NCBI RefSeq assembly: GCF_027244095.1
Contig: NC_069662.1
Location: 11,124,501-11,188,500, forward strand
Direction of reading: 5' to 3'
Origin: Hemicordylus capensis
Lineage: Eukaryota; Chordata; Lepidosauria; Squamata; Cordylidae
DNA: 64,000 nt
Part shown: positions 41,685-55,090 of the stretch, one piece after another
How positions within the stretch are numbered: the first letter of the stretch is position 1
How the letters are laid out: each line of letters starts with the position of its first letter
Program-made: the position numbers and the translations under genes
Notes under the pieces: generated by a model
What the model saw: the letters and a program-made list of their open reading frames with translations, nothing else
Databases searched by the model: none
Told to the model about the DNA's origin: nothing

Positions 41685-44600
41685 AGGCTCCCTGTCCCCA
41701 AAGGGCTCACAATCTAAAAAAGAAACATAAGACAGACACCAGCAACTGCCATAGGGCCAGTTGCTCCCCCCCTTGCTAAGAAAGGATTGCCACTTTAAAA
41801 AGGTGCCTGCTTGCTCAGTTTAGCAGGTTTTCTGACCTGACAGGACATGACTTGACAGCTGGGAGGAGCTGACCAGGCCCCTCCTGACAGCATGAATGTT
41901 GGGTTAGAATCCAACATTTTCGGCTGTGTGTGAATGCCTAGTGGTTAGAGTGTTGGACTAGGAACAGGGAGACCCAGGTCAAATGTGTGCTTCGCCATGA
42001 AGCTGACTGGGTGGCCTTGGGCCACTTGCTCTGCCTCAGTCCAGGAGTTCCTGGGAGGAAAGACCCAATAAAAATGCAGTCAATTAATAAATGACCCCAG
42101 TGAGGAGGAGGGCATTTGTTTGGGTGTAAGTCACTTGCCCCTCCATCACCAACTCCCAGCTTCAGCGGAGATGAATTTGAGTTGGGGCAAATTTCAAGGC
42201 GATTGTCTTAATTTACAAATTTGAATTTTTATTGCCCAAATTCCGAAGAAGCCTGCTAGGTTAAAACCAAACGTTCCTCTAGTCCAACATCCTCTTTCTA
42301 CCAGGCAACTGTTTCCCACAGGATGTGATGACAGCCATTGGCCTGGATGGCCCTAAGAGGGGCTTAGACAAATTCACGGAGTACAGGTCTATCAATGGCT
42401 ACTAGTCTGAGGGTTAGAGGCCACCTCCAACCTCAGAGGCAAGATACTTCTGAGTACCACTTGCAAGGGGAGCAATAGCAGGAGAGAGGGCACGCCTTCA
42501 TCTCATGCTTGTAGGCTTCTCAGCTGCATCTGGTGGGCCCATGTGTGCAACAGGATACTGGACTAGATGGGCCATGGGCCTGATCCAGCAGGGCTGTTCT
42601 CCTGTTCTTAAATACAGAGGTTCTATTTTGCTACCATGGCTAACAGTCATTGGTAGATTTCCCATCCCAGCATTCCCAGTTCTGACAGCACTTTGGGGCT
42701 GAAGTCTGGACTTATGAAGCCCTTGTGCAAAAGTGTTGCATGACTACAAGGCTGTTGTGCTAGCTAGTTGCACTAGGTCTGGAGTTTCTGTGGCTCTAGA
42801 TCAGGGCTGCACAACTTTGGCCCTCCCGCAGAGGTTGGACTACAGCTCCCACAATCCCTGACTATTGGCCAGTGTGACTGGGGATGCTGCAGTTGTGCAG
42901 CCCAGCACTAGAGCAGGGGCGTAACTATGATAGGGCAAGGGGAGACAGTTGTCTGGGGGCCCACTGCCTCCCCCCCCAAGGTAAGTCACATGACTGACTC
43001 CCCCAGCCATGCACCCGCTCGGGCTTCTGGGGGGGCATTTTAAAATCTTGTCTCTGGGCCCATTCCAACCTTGCTATGCCCCTGAACTAGAGCAAATATA
43101 TTTGTGCTTGCACAACCGGATGTGCTACCCGTGGCATGCCTCATTGGTTTTACAAGGAATTTTTTGCACAAGAGTGCAGTTTTGAGCATCCCCATGGTAT
43201 TGCACAGTGACACGCTCCTTGTTCATTGCACAAACACTTCATTAGTCTGGACGTTAGCCAGTGATTCTGTTGGGTTTGGTCACCCAGAATCAAGAGTGGG
43301 GCCAGGAGGACTATTTGGCCAGGGCTCAAGTGCAAAAGGGGCCTCTGATGTAGACACTGGTGTCCGGCTACATGTCCCTGTCTCCTTTACCCAGCCTGCC
43401 TAGGCTTATCGAGTCCAGCCTCAGAGCAGGGACAGGGAGGGGGTTGAGCATCACAAGCTGCTTGCTCCTTGTGTCTGTCCCTCTCCGGGGGGCCCTGACA
43501 CTCTCCACCAACCAAACTCTCATCCCCGGCCGACACCTTATATGCCTCCTCACAGACTATGCATCGCCCGTCCCCGATTACATGGCCAACGCCTCTCTTT
43601 ATTATCTGTAATTGACTACCTTGTACAGCCATTGCCAATGCCTCTCCCCGTCTCCCTCCTCCTGCTCCAGGGACGTATCTAGGGTGGGGCAGGCAGGGCA
43701 CATGCCCTGGGCGCCACTTGAAGGGGGCGCCATTTTTAAAAATGAAATTTTTTAATGGCCACTGAAAACAAAATGGCCACCACGCATGCTCAAATGGCCT
43801 CTGCAAGGCCCTAGTATCTGGGAAAAGTCAAATTCTCAATTTATTTTTAAAACTTATGTAATAGTGATGCTTCAATGCATAGTAGAGAATTAGATAAGCA
43901 CTTCTGTTTAGTTTTCCAAGTACATCTCCACATAGTATTTGTGTATTTCATGAGCCCTAGCATACTGAAATTTGTAGTTTTTGAGCATTTTTTTGGTCTG
44001 GCTACATCCACTGCTAAATAGTTTTTGAAAGATTAAAAGATTAATGAGCTTGACTTGTATTTTTCAGCTGATATTATTGTAAAGTTATCTGAAAGATAGG
44101 TGTCAGATGTTTGGACAGGGGGCGCAATTTCAGTGCTTGCCCTAGGCGCTATTTTCCCTAGATACGCCTCTGTCCTGCTCAGACCCTCTCCCTTCGGGAG
44201 GCATGCTGCTGCTGATGTTATCCTCGCACGCCTCCCCTTCGGCGCCATCAGGGCTCTGCTCCTCCTCCACTGGAGCCAAGTCCCTGCCCATTTGGCAGTC
44301 TTTCCTCCGCCTCTCCCCGGCTGCCACCTGTCCCTGTCTCCTTGGGCCCTCTCACCACTCTGTCCTTGGAAGTCAGGACAGCCAGCCTCACCGGACAACT
44401 GGTTAATTTATTGCACAGCAAAATACTAGAAGAGGATTTGTTAAATTGAAAAAGAATATTTGAATTATATCTCCCTCTCTTTTGGGGGTGGCTTGTTTTG
44501 TGCTCATGCGTCATGATTTTTAATTGTTTTTTTGCTGGAGGCCTCAAAAGCTGGAAGACGCCCAGACCTCTCTAGACCTCTGAGAGGCCTGCCCTGAACA

Positions 44601-47600
44601 CGACCAGTAGGTTTAGAATTGAAATTGGGAATGCTAGGTAGAGATTTAACAGTTTTAACTGTTAAAATGTCTTGGTTGTATTGCTGTAAACCACCTCGAG
44701 ACTTTGGTAGCGGGTGGTATAGAAATGTGTTAAACAAACAAATAAAATGTGAAGGCCTGGGAAAGAAAACTGGGCGGGGTCATTTTTTCCCAGGGGGGGG
44801 GAACCTGGTTTTTCCGCCCCACCCCCATTTCCCCATCTTTTCTTCAGGCTTTTACATCTCGAGTGCTAGGAAAACACAGCTCAGAAATCAGTTCCCCCCC
44901 CCCCCACATAATCTCTTCTTAAAGCCCCAACCTGGATCTTCCCCAGCACGCCTGTGCTCTCCATCCGGCTAGCCACGTTCACTGTGTTCCCCCAAATATC
45001 GTACTGGGGTTTCTGGGCTCCAATCACGCCAGCCACAACTGGTCCATGGTTTATGCCTGGAAAAGAAACCATAGGGTTGGAGCACAGGTATGCCTAGGAT
45101 GAGAGAGGGTACACACCTGTGGTCAGCTATAGCGATGTGCACGGAACCGCGGAGGTGCAGTTCGGCGCCGGCAGGGATCTCCCATTAAGGGCGGTGGGGG
45201 TTGCACTTACCCCTCCCACTGCTTTCCCCCCACTGGGAACTCTGTTTTTGCAAAAGGTTTTTGGGGTGGTAGCATTGCTCCCTGCCGCCCCTGCCTCCGT
45301 TATTGTCTGGAAATACTGGAAGAAACAATTGCCCATGTGCCCACTGCGAATGCCGCACGTTGCGTGCGCATGCAGCGGGCGCACACAGCAGGCGACATGC
45401 ACAATGGGTGCATGCACAATTGTTACTTCCCGTATTTTCCTCCCCAGCCTCAGTGGACGTTGGCTGGGGAGTATGGGAGTTGCAATCAGCATCTTGGAAT
45501 CCCTGTGACAGGGAACACTGGTCATGACTAATGTAAGCTGGATGCTGCTGGATGATTCTAGTCAATAACAGAAATGGCACTTTTGGAGAGTTCCCACGTA
45601 TCATCTCAGTCATTCCTGCAACCACCCTACAAGGCAGAAGAGGGTTATTGTCCTCATATCATAGATGGTGAGCAGCTGAGGGAGAGATAACGGATTGCCC
45701 AAGGCAATCTAGGATGAAGACTAATGCGAGCCCATAGCTGAGAGCACAGGCATGCGTCCCACTGAACTGAATGCAGGCTCGGGAGTTAGTCTTATGCCTT
45801 CCACTGTGCTTCAGGAAGGGTTACCCATCTTCTTAAAAAACAAAAATTCAGACCACCACATGGATGACTTTTTGTTACTTCTTCACCTTAATTTTTTTTA
45901 ATGGGGGAAAAAAAATAGAAGTACAAGATTGCGGGGGAAGATTTTTGGTGACAGCACAGGCAACAGCCAATCAATGCTGTGCATAGCTCAGTTCTGCAGT
46001 ATATGTTCAGAACTATTATTTTTCAGAGCTTGAACCTGATGAGCATTAGATATATTTGGAATGGACTTAGTGAAGGTAGCCCCAGTGCTCTGAAAATATT
46101 GTCTGTCTTTATTGCATACAGCAGGGATCCCCTACCTGCGGTACTCCAGATGTTGCTGATCTACAACTCCCATCGTGACGGGATGATGGGAGTTGTAGTT
46201 CCACAACAGCTGGGGTAGTACAGGTTGGGAATCCCTGGCAAAGAGAATTCATAGCAGAGGGGCTGCTAGCTCATACGCGGCTCATCCATACTCACCCACA
46301 CGAAGCTTGAAGCTGTTGAAAGAGTGCTTGTTGATGATGTCTAGCTTGGCAACCAAAGCCATGGCAAACTCCACCATGGTGCCCAGATGAGTGTAGCTCC
46401 TCTCAGCTTCCTGCAGGACCATGAACAAACACATGTACACAAGAACACAGGAGGCACCTTTTTCAAGTGTCAATTCTCTTTACTGAGCAGGGGAAGAACA
46501 ACTGGCCCTATCCATTTCCAGAACACCATCCCTCCAGTGGCTGTCGCTGGTGTCTCTCTTATGTTCCTTTTTTTTTAAGATTGTGAGCCCTTTGGAGACA
46601 TCGAGCCATTTTATTTATCAATTTATATCTATGTAAACCACTTTGGGAACTTTTGCTGAAAAGTGGTCTATAAATATTTGTCAGATGTACCAGTATAAAC
46701 CAGGGTTTCTTAACCTTGGGCTCCCAGATGCTGTTGGACTACAACTCCCATCATTCCCAGACATGGCCTTTGTGGCTGAGGATGATGGGAGTTGTAGTCC
46801 AACAACATGGGGGGGCAAGGTTAAGAAACCCTGGTATAAACTAAAAGAAGGATAATACAAGAATACAGATCCAGAATTGTGAGAGACAGTAGCAGCTGCT
46901 GAGCGCCCCTCCTGGGCGGGACAGTGAGAGCATGGAAATACTGCTTTAAACAATGGCAAATGTACCAGCCACTCATACCCAAAATGCTCTATGGGGCACG
47001 GAGACACCTGAGCCGGCATCCCACGGACAGGCTGCCTCCCCCTCACTGCTCAGTTGGCCTCTTTGCATGCGTGGAGACCATTTGCAGGGTTAGCAATTAG
47101 CATGGCATAAACCTGCCTTTGATAATATAGCTCTGAACTTTGCCAAACTGCATTGAAACTGATTGTGCACATTAGTAAAATGCATGCATGTGTTTGTGTT
47201 GAATTAATTAACGCCTTTGAGGAGGGACTGTAGCTTAGAGGCAGAGCACAAGATCCAGGGCCAATCGCTGACATCTGCAGACCGGGCTGAGAAAGATCCT
47301 GACCGCCACTGTAGACAATACTGACTTAGATGGAGCAAGGGTCTAACTCGGTATACAGGTATGGCACATACAGACAAAAAGAAAACCGGCCAGTGTCTTG
47401 ACTAAGGAACCAGACATGCTCCATAAAATTGTGCCTGCACTACAGAGAGCTTCCAGAGTTCACTATGCAGTGTATAGTGTGGAGTGTCAGGGGGTGATTT
47501 TCTCCAATCTCTCCTATTCCTCTGGAAATGCACTATGCATCACACGAATATGTCCCTGAGGGCTGTGCAGCCCTCAGGGAATATTTTCAGGTGATGCAGG

Positions 47601-50600
47601 ATATTTCTGGGGGAAGGAGAGCTCTCGGAGAATCAACCCCCACCCTCCATGCTTCACTGCTAAGAAAGCTTTTCACAGTGGGCACGTTTTGCTAGAGTGC
47701 ATCTGGTTCCTTAGGTTGTCAGCCAATGTAATGTGTTCAATAACCATCCCAAACTTTTCGGCAGCTGGTCATAGCCTATATGCAAAACCAGTCTCTATCT
47801 AAATCAGCAATTATTTCTACTGAAAATGGAGCATCCAGATATATATAAAGTGCTTTAAACTAGATTTTATAAGTTCCACAAGACAGACTGGCCTGGCCAG
47901 GACTCTACGTAGTCTTTACAAGTATGATGAGGAGTGAAAAGAGTACTGGAGGTCTTACAGGTAAGCAAAGGCGGAGATGCTTGGCAGCTCATATGGGGTG
48001 GTTTCTACCAAAGCCAGGAAATGCAGAAATGAATTATGCTTTACAGGAACTGACAGTGTTGCAAGTCACAGAAGTGAGACAGCAGAATGTGAAAAGCAGG
48101 AAAGAGCAGCAGTGGAGAAGATGGCGAGAAATAAAGAAGGGGAAAACACCCCCCATTATCTCTCATCATCTCCAAAGCAAAAGTGCAATCAGCAGTAATG
48201 CATCTCTAGAAAACATAGGAAATGCACTGTGTGACCTCCTTCCAGGCCTGATGTTGGTGCTGAAACAGCAAAATCTGTTGGGGAGGAAATTTTGTTTTGC
48301 AGTTCAGTATTGTAGACCAGGCTGTGACATTTACTACAAAGAATGCCGTGAAGATCAATTCTAGGTCCATATATGTAGATCCGCAATGACTTTTCCAATT
48401 CCAGGTATTAGTACCAAAGTATACATGAAAATATATCAAAAGTCTTCCAATATGAACTGGCCATAGCCTATCATTACTTTTTGACCAATCAGGACTCCCG
48501 ACAAAGGCTAGTAAGCCCATTCCTGCCAACGCCTTGTGGACCATGTTAATTATAAAGCAGGCACACAGACATGGGAAGGTTCTCACTATGTTCTAGATCA
48601 GGGGCTCAGAAGCTTGGGTCTCAGATGCTTTTGGACTACAACTCTCAGAATCCCCAGCCACAATGGCCTTTGGCATGCTGTATTCCAAGGTTAACTTATA
48701 AGAACATAAAAACAGCTCTGCTGGATCAGGCCCAAGGCCCATCAAGTCCAGCATCCTGTTTCACACAGTGGCCCACCAGATGCCGCTGGAAGCCTACAGG
48801 CAGGAGTTGAGGGCATGCCCTCTCTCCTGCTGTTACTCCCCTGCAGCTGGTACTCAGAGGCATCTTGCCTTGAGGCTGGAAAATGGAGAACTCCAATCTG
48901 AGTGGTCCCCAAGAGTCACTCCACCACCACATGCAGGTGGTCTCAAGTATCAGAAGTGGGCCCTTCTGAGGGCTCTGGGCAGCTGCCCTGCAATGTTGAT
49001 CCCCGATGTTGGTTTTCCTGACATCAAATGGGTCTGCAGCTCAGTGGCAGAACACCTGTGTTGCACAAAGAATGTCTCAGGTTCAATCCACAGTGTCTTC
49101 AGGTAGGGCTGAGAAGTACTGCATCTGAAACCCTGGAAGGTCGCTGCCAATTCATGTAGACCAGGGTTTCTTAACCTTGGGCCCTCAGATGTGGCTGGAC
49201 TACAACTCCCATCATCCACAGATATGGCCTTTGTGGCTGAGGATGATGGGAGCTGTAGTCCAACAACATCTGGGGGCCCAAGGTTAAGAAACCCTGATGT
49301 AGACAGTACTGAGCCACATGGACCAGTGGTTGGACTCGGTATAAAGTAGCTTCATATATTCAAAACAGCATTCATACAGTGTACCATGATGCCAGCCAGG
49401 TGCATAGAGATCATGGAGCAAATGTCCCTGTGCCATGGGGGCAAGGGGGCCGCCAGGGTGCCCCCTCACCCTCCATTCCATTATCACACATCATGCTTCC
49501 CACACCATGGGCGTGCTAGGAGAGAGGGAGAAGAAGGAAGCATCATGCCAAAGAGCAAAGACTTTGTGGGCTGGAGAGGGTGAGGGATGCTGTGATTTCC
49601 TTTCCAGCACTGGCCATGCCCCCTGCATCAATGCAGGGGGAAGGGCTCAGTGTTCCCTCTAACAGGGATTCCCAGATGTTGTTGACTACAACTCCCAGAA
49701 TCCCCAAGCAAAAGCCATGGCAGCTGGGGGTTATGGGAGTTGTAGTCAACAACATCTGGGAATCCCTGTTAGAGGGAACACTGGAGGGGCATAGCTTATG
49801 CTTCCTATGCCCCTGGTGTCAGCTGTTCCGTTCCACCAGCCTGATCTCTTAATGAGACAGAATATGGATTTGAATTTCACCAGGAGAGCAAGTTCCTACA
49901 TAAGATCATGCACAGACTAATGCTTCAATATGAACGATTATTAGATCACCTTGAGGGTAATGGTCAGAAGGTTTGGGGGAAATTCTTTACTTTTAATTGT
50001 CCTTAATGCAAAAGCTTCAAAAACTTTGTTATTTAGAAATATATGCAGACTTATATCAATGGCTATACTTAACAATTAACAAGTCTATGATAATATCTAA
50101 GCTTTTTTTGCTGTTCTATCTCTAGACGTTATTAACCAAACTGCATATTATTTGTGTCATTGGCTCTAATTTTTGTGGTTTGATGTGAAACCACATTCTT
50201 ACTAGACTGCATAAACAAAAGCAGCTCCCTTTCCGGTTCAGATGCATCATTACAACCACAGAATTGAATTTACTTAATTGCTACATTTCTGTCCCTCTCT
50301 TCCTCCAAGAAGCCCAGAGTGCTGTACATGGCTATGCTTATACCCACAACAACCCTGTAAGGAAGGTTAGGCTGAGAGAGAAGTCACCCAGAGTCACCCA
50401 GTGAGTTTTACGGCTGAATGGGGATTTGAACTCAGGCCTCCCTAACCCCTACCAACTGGCTCTCAAAGGGTTGCAAGCCAGGAATATAGGAAGCTGCTTT
50501 ATACTGAGTCAAACCATTAGTCCTTCCTGTTTCATATTGTCAACACTGGGGTTTCTTAACCTTGGGCCCCCAGATGTTGTTGGACTACAACTGCCATCAT

Positions 50601-53600
50601 CCTCAGCCACAAAGGCCATATCTGTGGATGATGGGAGTTGTAGTCCAGCCACATCTGGGGGCCCAAGGTTAAGAAACCTGGACTACACTGACTGGCAATG
50701 GCTCTTCAACATTTCAGATAGGAGTCTTTCCCAGCCTTACTTGGAGATGCTATGAAATCTCTGCTAACTGGGCAAAGAGGTACCTTTTTAAGGTGGTGAT
50801 TCTATTTATTTAGCAGGGGGAGAGTAACTGGCCCTATCCACCCCCAGCACAGTTCTTCCAGTGACTGTTGCTGGTGTGTGTCTTAAGTTTCTTTTTAGAA
50901 TGTGAGCCCTTTTGATGGCTCACAGGGAGCCCTCTTATTTATTTATTATTTCTCCATGTAAACTACTTTGGAAACTTTTGTTGATAAGTGATATATAAAT
51001 ATTTGTTTACTACTTGTCTGTTATTATTAAAGCTGGGTCTTTCTGCATGCAAAGCACATGCTCTGCCACTGAGCGATGGCAGATAAGTAGGGAGATAGTG
51101 ATGAGGTTGCCAGGGATTGAACCTGGGACCTCCTGCATGCTAAGGAGATGCTTTACATAGGAAGCTGCCATATACTGAGTCAGACCATTGGTCCATCTAG
51201 CTCAGTATTGTCTACACAGACTGGCAGCAGCTTCTCCAAGGTTGCAGGCAGGAATCTCTCTCAGCCCTATCTTGGAGATGCTGCCAGGGAGGGAACTTGG
51301 AACCTAGATGCTCTTCCCAGAGCGGCTCCATCCCCTAAGAGGAATATCTTACAGTGCAAACATTTCTAGTCTCCCTTTTGTATGCAACCAGGGCGGACCC
51401 TGCTTAGCTTAAAGGGACAAGTCATGCTTGCTACCACAAGACCAGCTCTCCTCTCCTTTACCACTGAGCTATGGTGCCATCAAAACTCAGCCCTACCTGG
51501 AAATGCCAGGGATGAAACTGGGACCTTCTGCATGCTAAGCAGATGCCCTACTACTGAGCAACAGCTCCATCCCCTTATGATTCAAGAATAAACTCAAAGC
51601 CATGTGCCAAGACCTATGGAAGTAGAATCAGCTAAGCAGTCTACAATTTGGGGATTCTGCCCCCAGATAAACCATAGGAAGAGGTGGGCGGCCCTTCTAT
51701 GAGGCGAAGTGAGGCTGTCACCTCAGGCAGCAGATCATGGAGGCACCAGTGAGGCAGCAGGATGATCTCCTACCCCCTACTTTTAAAGAACCAAAAGAGG
51801 GGAAGGAGGGTGTATGCAAAGCGGTGGCATTGACACTCTGCTTCAGGCACACAAAGGTCTTGAGTTGCCACTGGGAAGCAGATACCAGCAACTGGTTTGC
51901 ACAGGTGTGAGTGCCACTGCATCTGTGGGCAGACATGCCATAGGATTAGAATGCCAGGGCTTGCCTCCATAGGGGGAATTTGGGAGCTAGGAGAGTCATC
52001 TGGAAGGAAAAAGGTTGCTACCTGTTGGTTATCCTGGCCAGCTGCCACATTCAAGCCAGTGGCCGCCATGTAGGTGCTGCCGATAGTTTTTATCTTCTCC
52101 ACTCCACTGAACTTCGGCTTCAAGAGGAGCTGTTGGGATAGAAACAAGACAGCTGCTGAGTCCAGTGGTTATGAACAGAAGAACAGCCTGGGTGGTTCAG
52201 ATTAAAAAAACCCATCTGGGCCAGCATTTTGGATCCAGCAGTGGGTAGACAGATGGTGCCCTAGGAAGCTCACAAGGAAGGCACAACAGTGCCAGCCATC
52301 TCCATGATGGTTATTTGCTAAGATATAGTGCCTCTCTGAACACAGAGGTTCAGCTATCATAGCTACACAGAAATGTATCCATGACTTTGTCTAACCCTTT
52401 TTGAAAAGAGTGATTGCATTATTACAAAAGCATTTTTATGGGGTCTCTTTGACCCCTAGCACCCTAAGTGCTAAGCACTTTCAGTTTCCCATGCAATGCA
52501 ATACTAGGATTGCCCATACCCCAATATTTTTACGAGTATAAACTGCAGTTTTAAACAATATTATGAGAGGTGAAACAGCACATGGAATGAAACACCACAT
52601 GGCACTTAACCTCATTATGGTTGAGCCTGATCTGGAACTGATCTGGAATTGCAGAACACTGACAACAAAGTTTTATTTTATTTTTTCCTTGTCAAATGTG
52701 GTACAACCACCCCAGTTCCTTCCAAGAGTTAAAACCATTCATACATTTAAGACACTGTAGTGGCCATCGACACAATAGGGTAAGCTAGATCTCACATCTT
52801 TGACATGACAGAACAAGAATTTAAGGCTCTTAGGAACATAGGAAGCTGCTATACTGAGTCAGACCACAGGTCCATCTCGCTCATATTGTCTACACAGACT
52901 GGCAGTGGCTTCTCCAAGGTTGCAGGCAGGAATCTCTCTCAGCCCTATCTTGGAGATGCCAGGGAAGGAACTTGGAGCCTAGATGCTCTTCCCAGAGCGG
53001 CTCCATCCCCTGAGGGGAATATCTTACAGCGCTCACACTTCTAGTCTCCCTTTCATATGCAACCAGGGTGGATCCTGCTTAGCTTAAGAGGACAAGTCAT
53101 GCTTGCTACCACAAGACCAGCTCTCTTAACCAATGCACTCCTAAGGGAAAGCTTTTTCAAGTTACAGTTCAGGTAGTATTTGACCCCGCATAGACTAAAA
53201 CCTATTTCTGTTAACAGCAACCATTGTTTGAAATATATTGTCATGACAGCTAACATTTATCATATGTTTGGGAGTTGTTGAGTGATTTTTAAAAATGGTT
53301 TGTGGAGAAATTTTGCAAAAGTATCTATGACCACATGCTAGAATCTCAATACCTCGTCAAAATCAGCAATGATTTCATTGAGTAACCGAAGGCACTCAAG
53401 GCCTTCACGGTTGACGTTGGATTCAGAATAAAACTCTTTGAAGTCAGGGATGGAGGCAAACAGGACACAGACGTGCTCGTACGACTGATGGTAAAGATCC
53501 TGCTGGCAGAGAAAGGGTGAAGAGACATTATCAGAACTGTTGCAGACTGCAGCACCTAAAATTATGAGCCAAGGTGGTGTTGTGGTTAGAGTGTTGGATT

Positions 53601-55059
53601 AGGACTGAGGAGAACCAGGTTCAAAGACATGAAGCTCACTGGATGACCTTGGGTAACTCACCATCTCCAGCCTAACCCAGGGATGGGCACATTTAAGGCT
53701 TTGGGGGCTGGTTTGATTTTGCAGAGTCTTGGGAAATACCAGCACAAAATAGCAACTGGGGGAGGTAAAGCCAGTCACAAAATGGCTGCTATTGAAATGG
53801 CTGCTCCCCAGCTGCTATTAAAATATTATAAGGGGTTTTAACATCAAAACTGCTGAATTCCGGGATAAATTTGTGGCAGAACAGTGGGGGAGGAAGAGAG
53901 GTTGCTTTGTGGAGAAATGAACCGGAGATAAATTATCGGGAGTGGTGCGGGGAGAAATTCTGAGCATTGAAAAAAGAGAAATTTTAGAAGGTGTGGCCAT
54001 GACCCCCTTCTCAGCTTGCCAATCAAATTTGCAGTATTGGCTGGGAAGGAGGAACAAGCAAGCCCAAATGTCCAAAGAGCTACTTCAGATATGTCTGAGG
54101 GCCACCTGCAGATGCCAAACTATGTAATGCCCACCTCAATGCAACCGACCTCACCAGATGGCTGTGAAGATAAAATGCGGGGTGGGGGGCATTTTATGCC
54201 ATGCTGAGCTCTTTGGAAGAAAAGCACAGAAGACATGTAATGATAAAATTCCACATTAAGGAAATCCAAATTTTGCAAATGAAACAACGGGGGGGTTCCC
54301 TCTGCAAAAATTCTAGGCAACTCAAAGGAACAAGTGAATGGACCCCCAGTTACCAAATTTCCATTTGGCCTCAATTCGGCAGTACCCACCAACAAAAGAG
54401 GAGGGAAAGATTTATATGAACAGATTTTCCTTCAAGGGCAGCATTCACATGTGAAAAAATGAGTGCCTAAATAAAGTAGAGAGCAGAAGATGTGTAATTT
54501 TGATGAAATATGAATTTATTATTATTATTTTTGGAAGGGCAGTATAGAGATCAAAATATTAATAATAATAATAATTATTATTATTATTATTTCTTGTTTA
54601 CACAGTCAGACAGGTGTTATTGACTGGTTTGTTTTATCCAGACATCGAGTCCTTCCCAAGGACCTGGGATGGCTGAATTTTATCATCAATACTGTTGTTA
54701 TTATAGATATCGTCGCAAAATATAGGCTGTTCCCAGTAAAGCTGCTTTTTGTAATTGGCTGATGGTGATTTCTGTGCCCCCTATGGTGTTGAGGTGCTCT
54801 TCAAGGTTTTTTGGAACTGCACCCAGGGCGCCAATGACCACTGGGATTATTTTGGTCTTTTTCTGCCACAGTCTTTCAATTTCAATTTGTAGATCTTTGT
54901 ATTTGGTGATTTTTTCTATTTATTTTTCTTCTATTCTGCTATCCCCTGGTATTGCTATGTCGATTATTTTGACTTGTTTTTCTTTCTTCTCGACTACAGT
55001 GATATCTGGTGTATTGTGTGGCAGATGTTTGATAATAATAATAATTATTATTGTTACTA

Positions 55060-55090
<31 letters not shown>

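Larger units (their letters stand above)
50482..51080 (-). mobile_element. tRNA SINE with two insertions
   Basis: GGAAGCTGCTTTATACTGAG begins the reverse copy. It is split at GTCTACAC by a MITE (50547-50680) and again at about 50760-51030 by a retroposon tail, and resumes with TCTTTCTGCATGCAAAGC and TGCCACTGAGCGATGG. Confidence 0.65.

Noticed and set aside
41138-41720. Open frames with RE and KE repeats
   Set aside because: Translation of GA and GAAA microsatellites.
46701-46833. An intronic microRNA-type hairpin
   Set aside because: The fold-back is a palindromic hAT MITE with an 8-bp target duplication and many copies in the window.
47924-48364. 146-codon plus-strand open frame antisense in an ADCY4 intron
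   Set aside because: No recognisable domain, biased composition near K/Q/R, no splice or promoter support; long frames of this size arise by chance in 64 kb.
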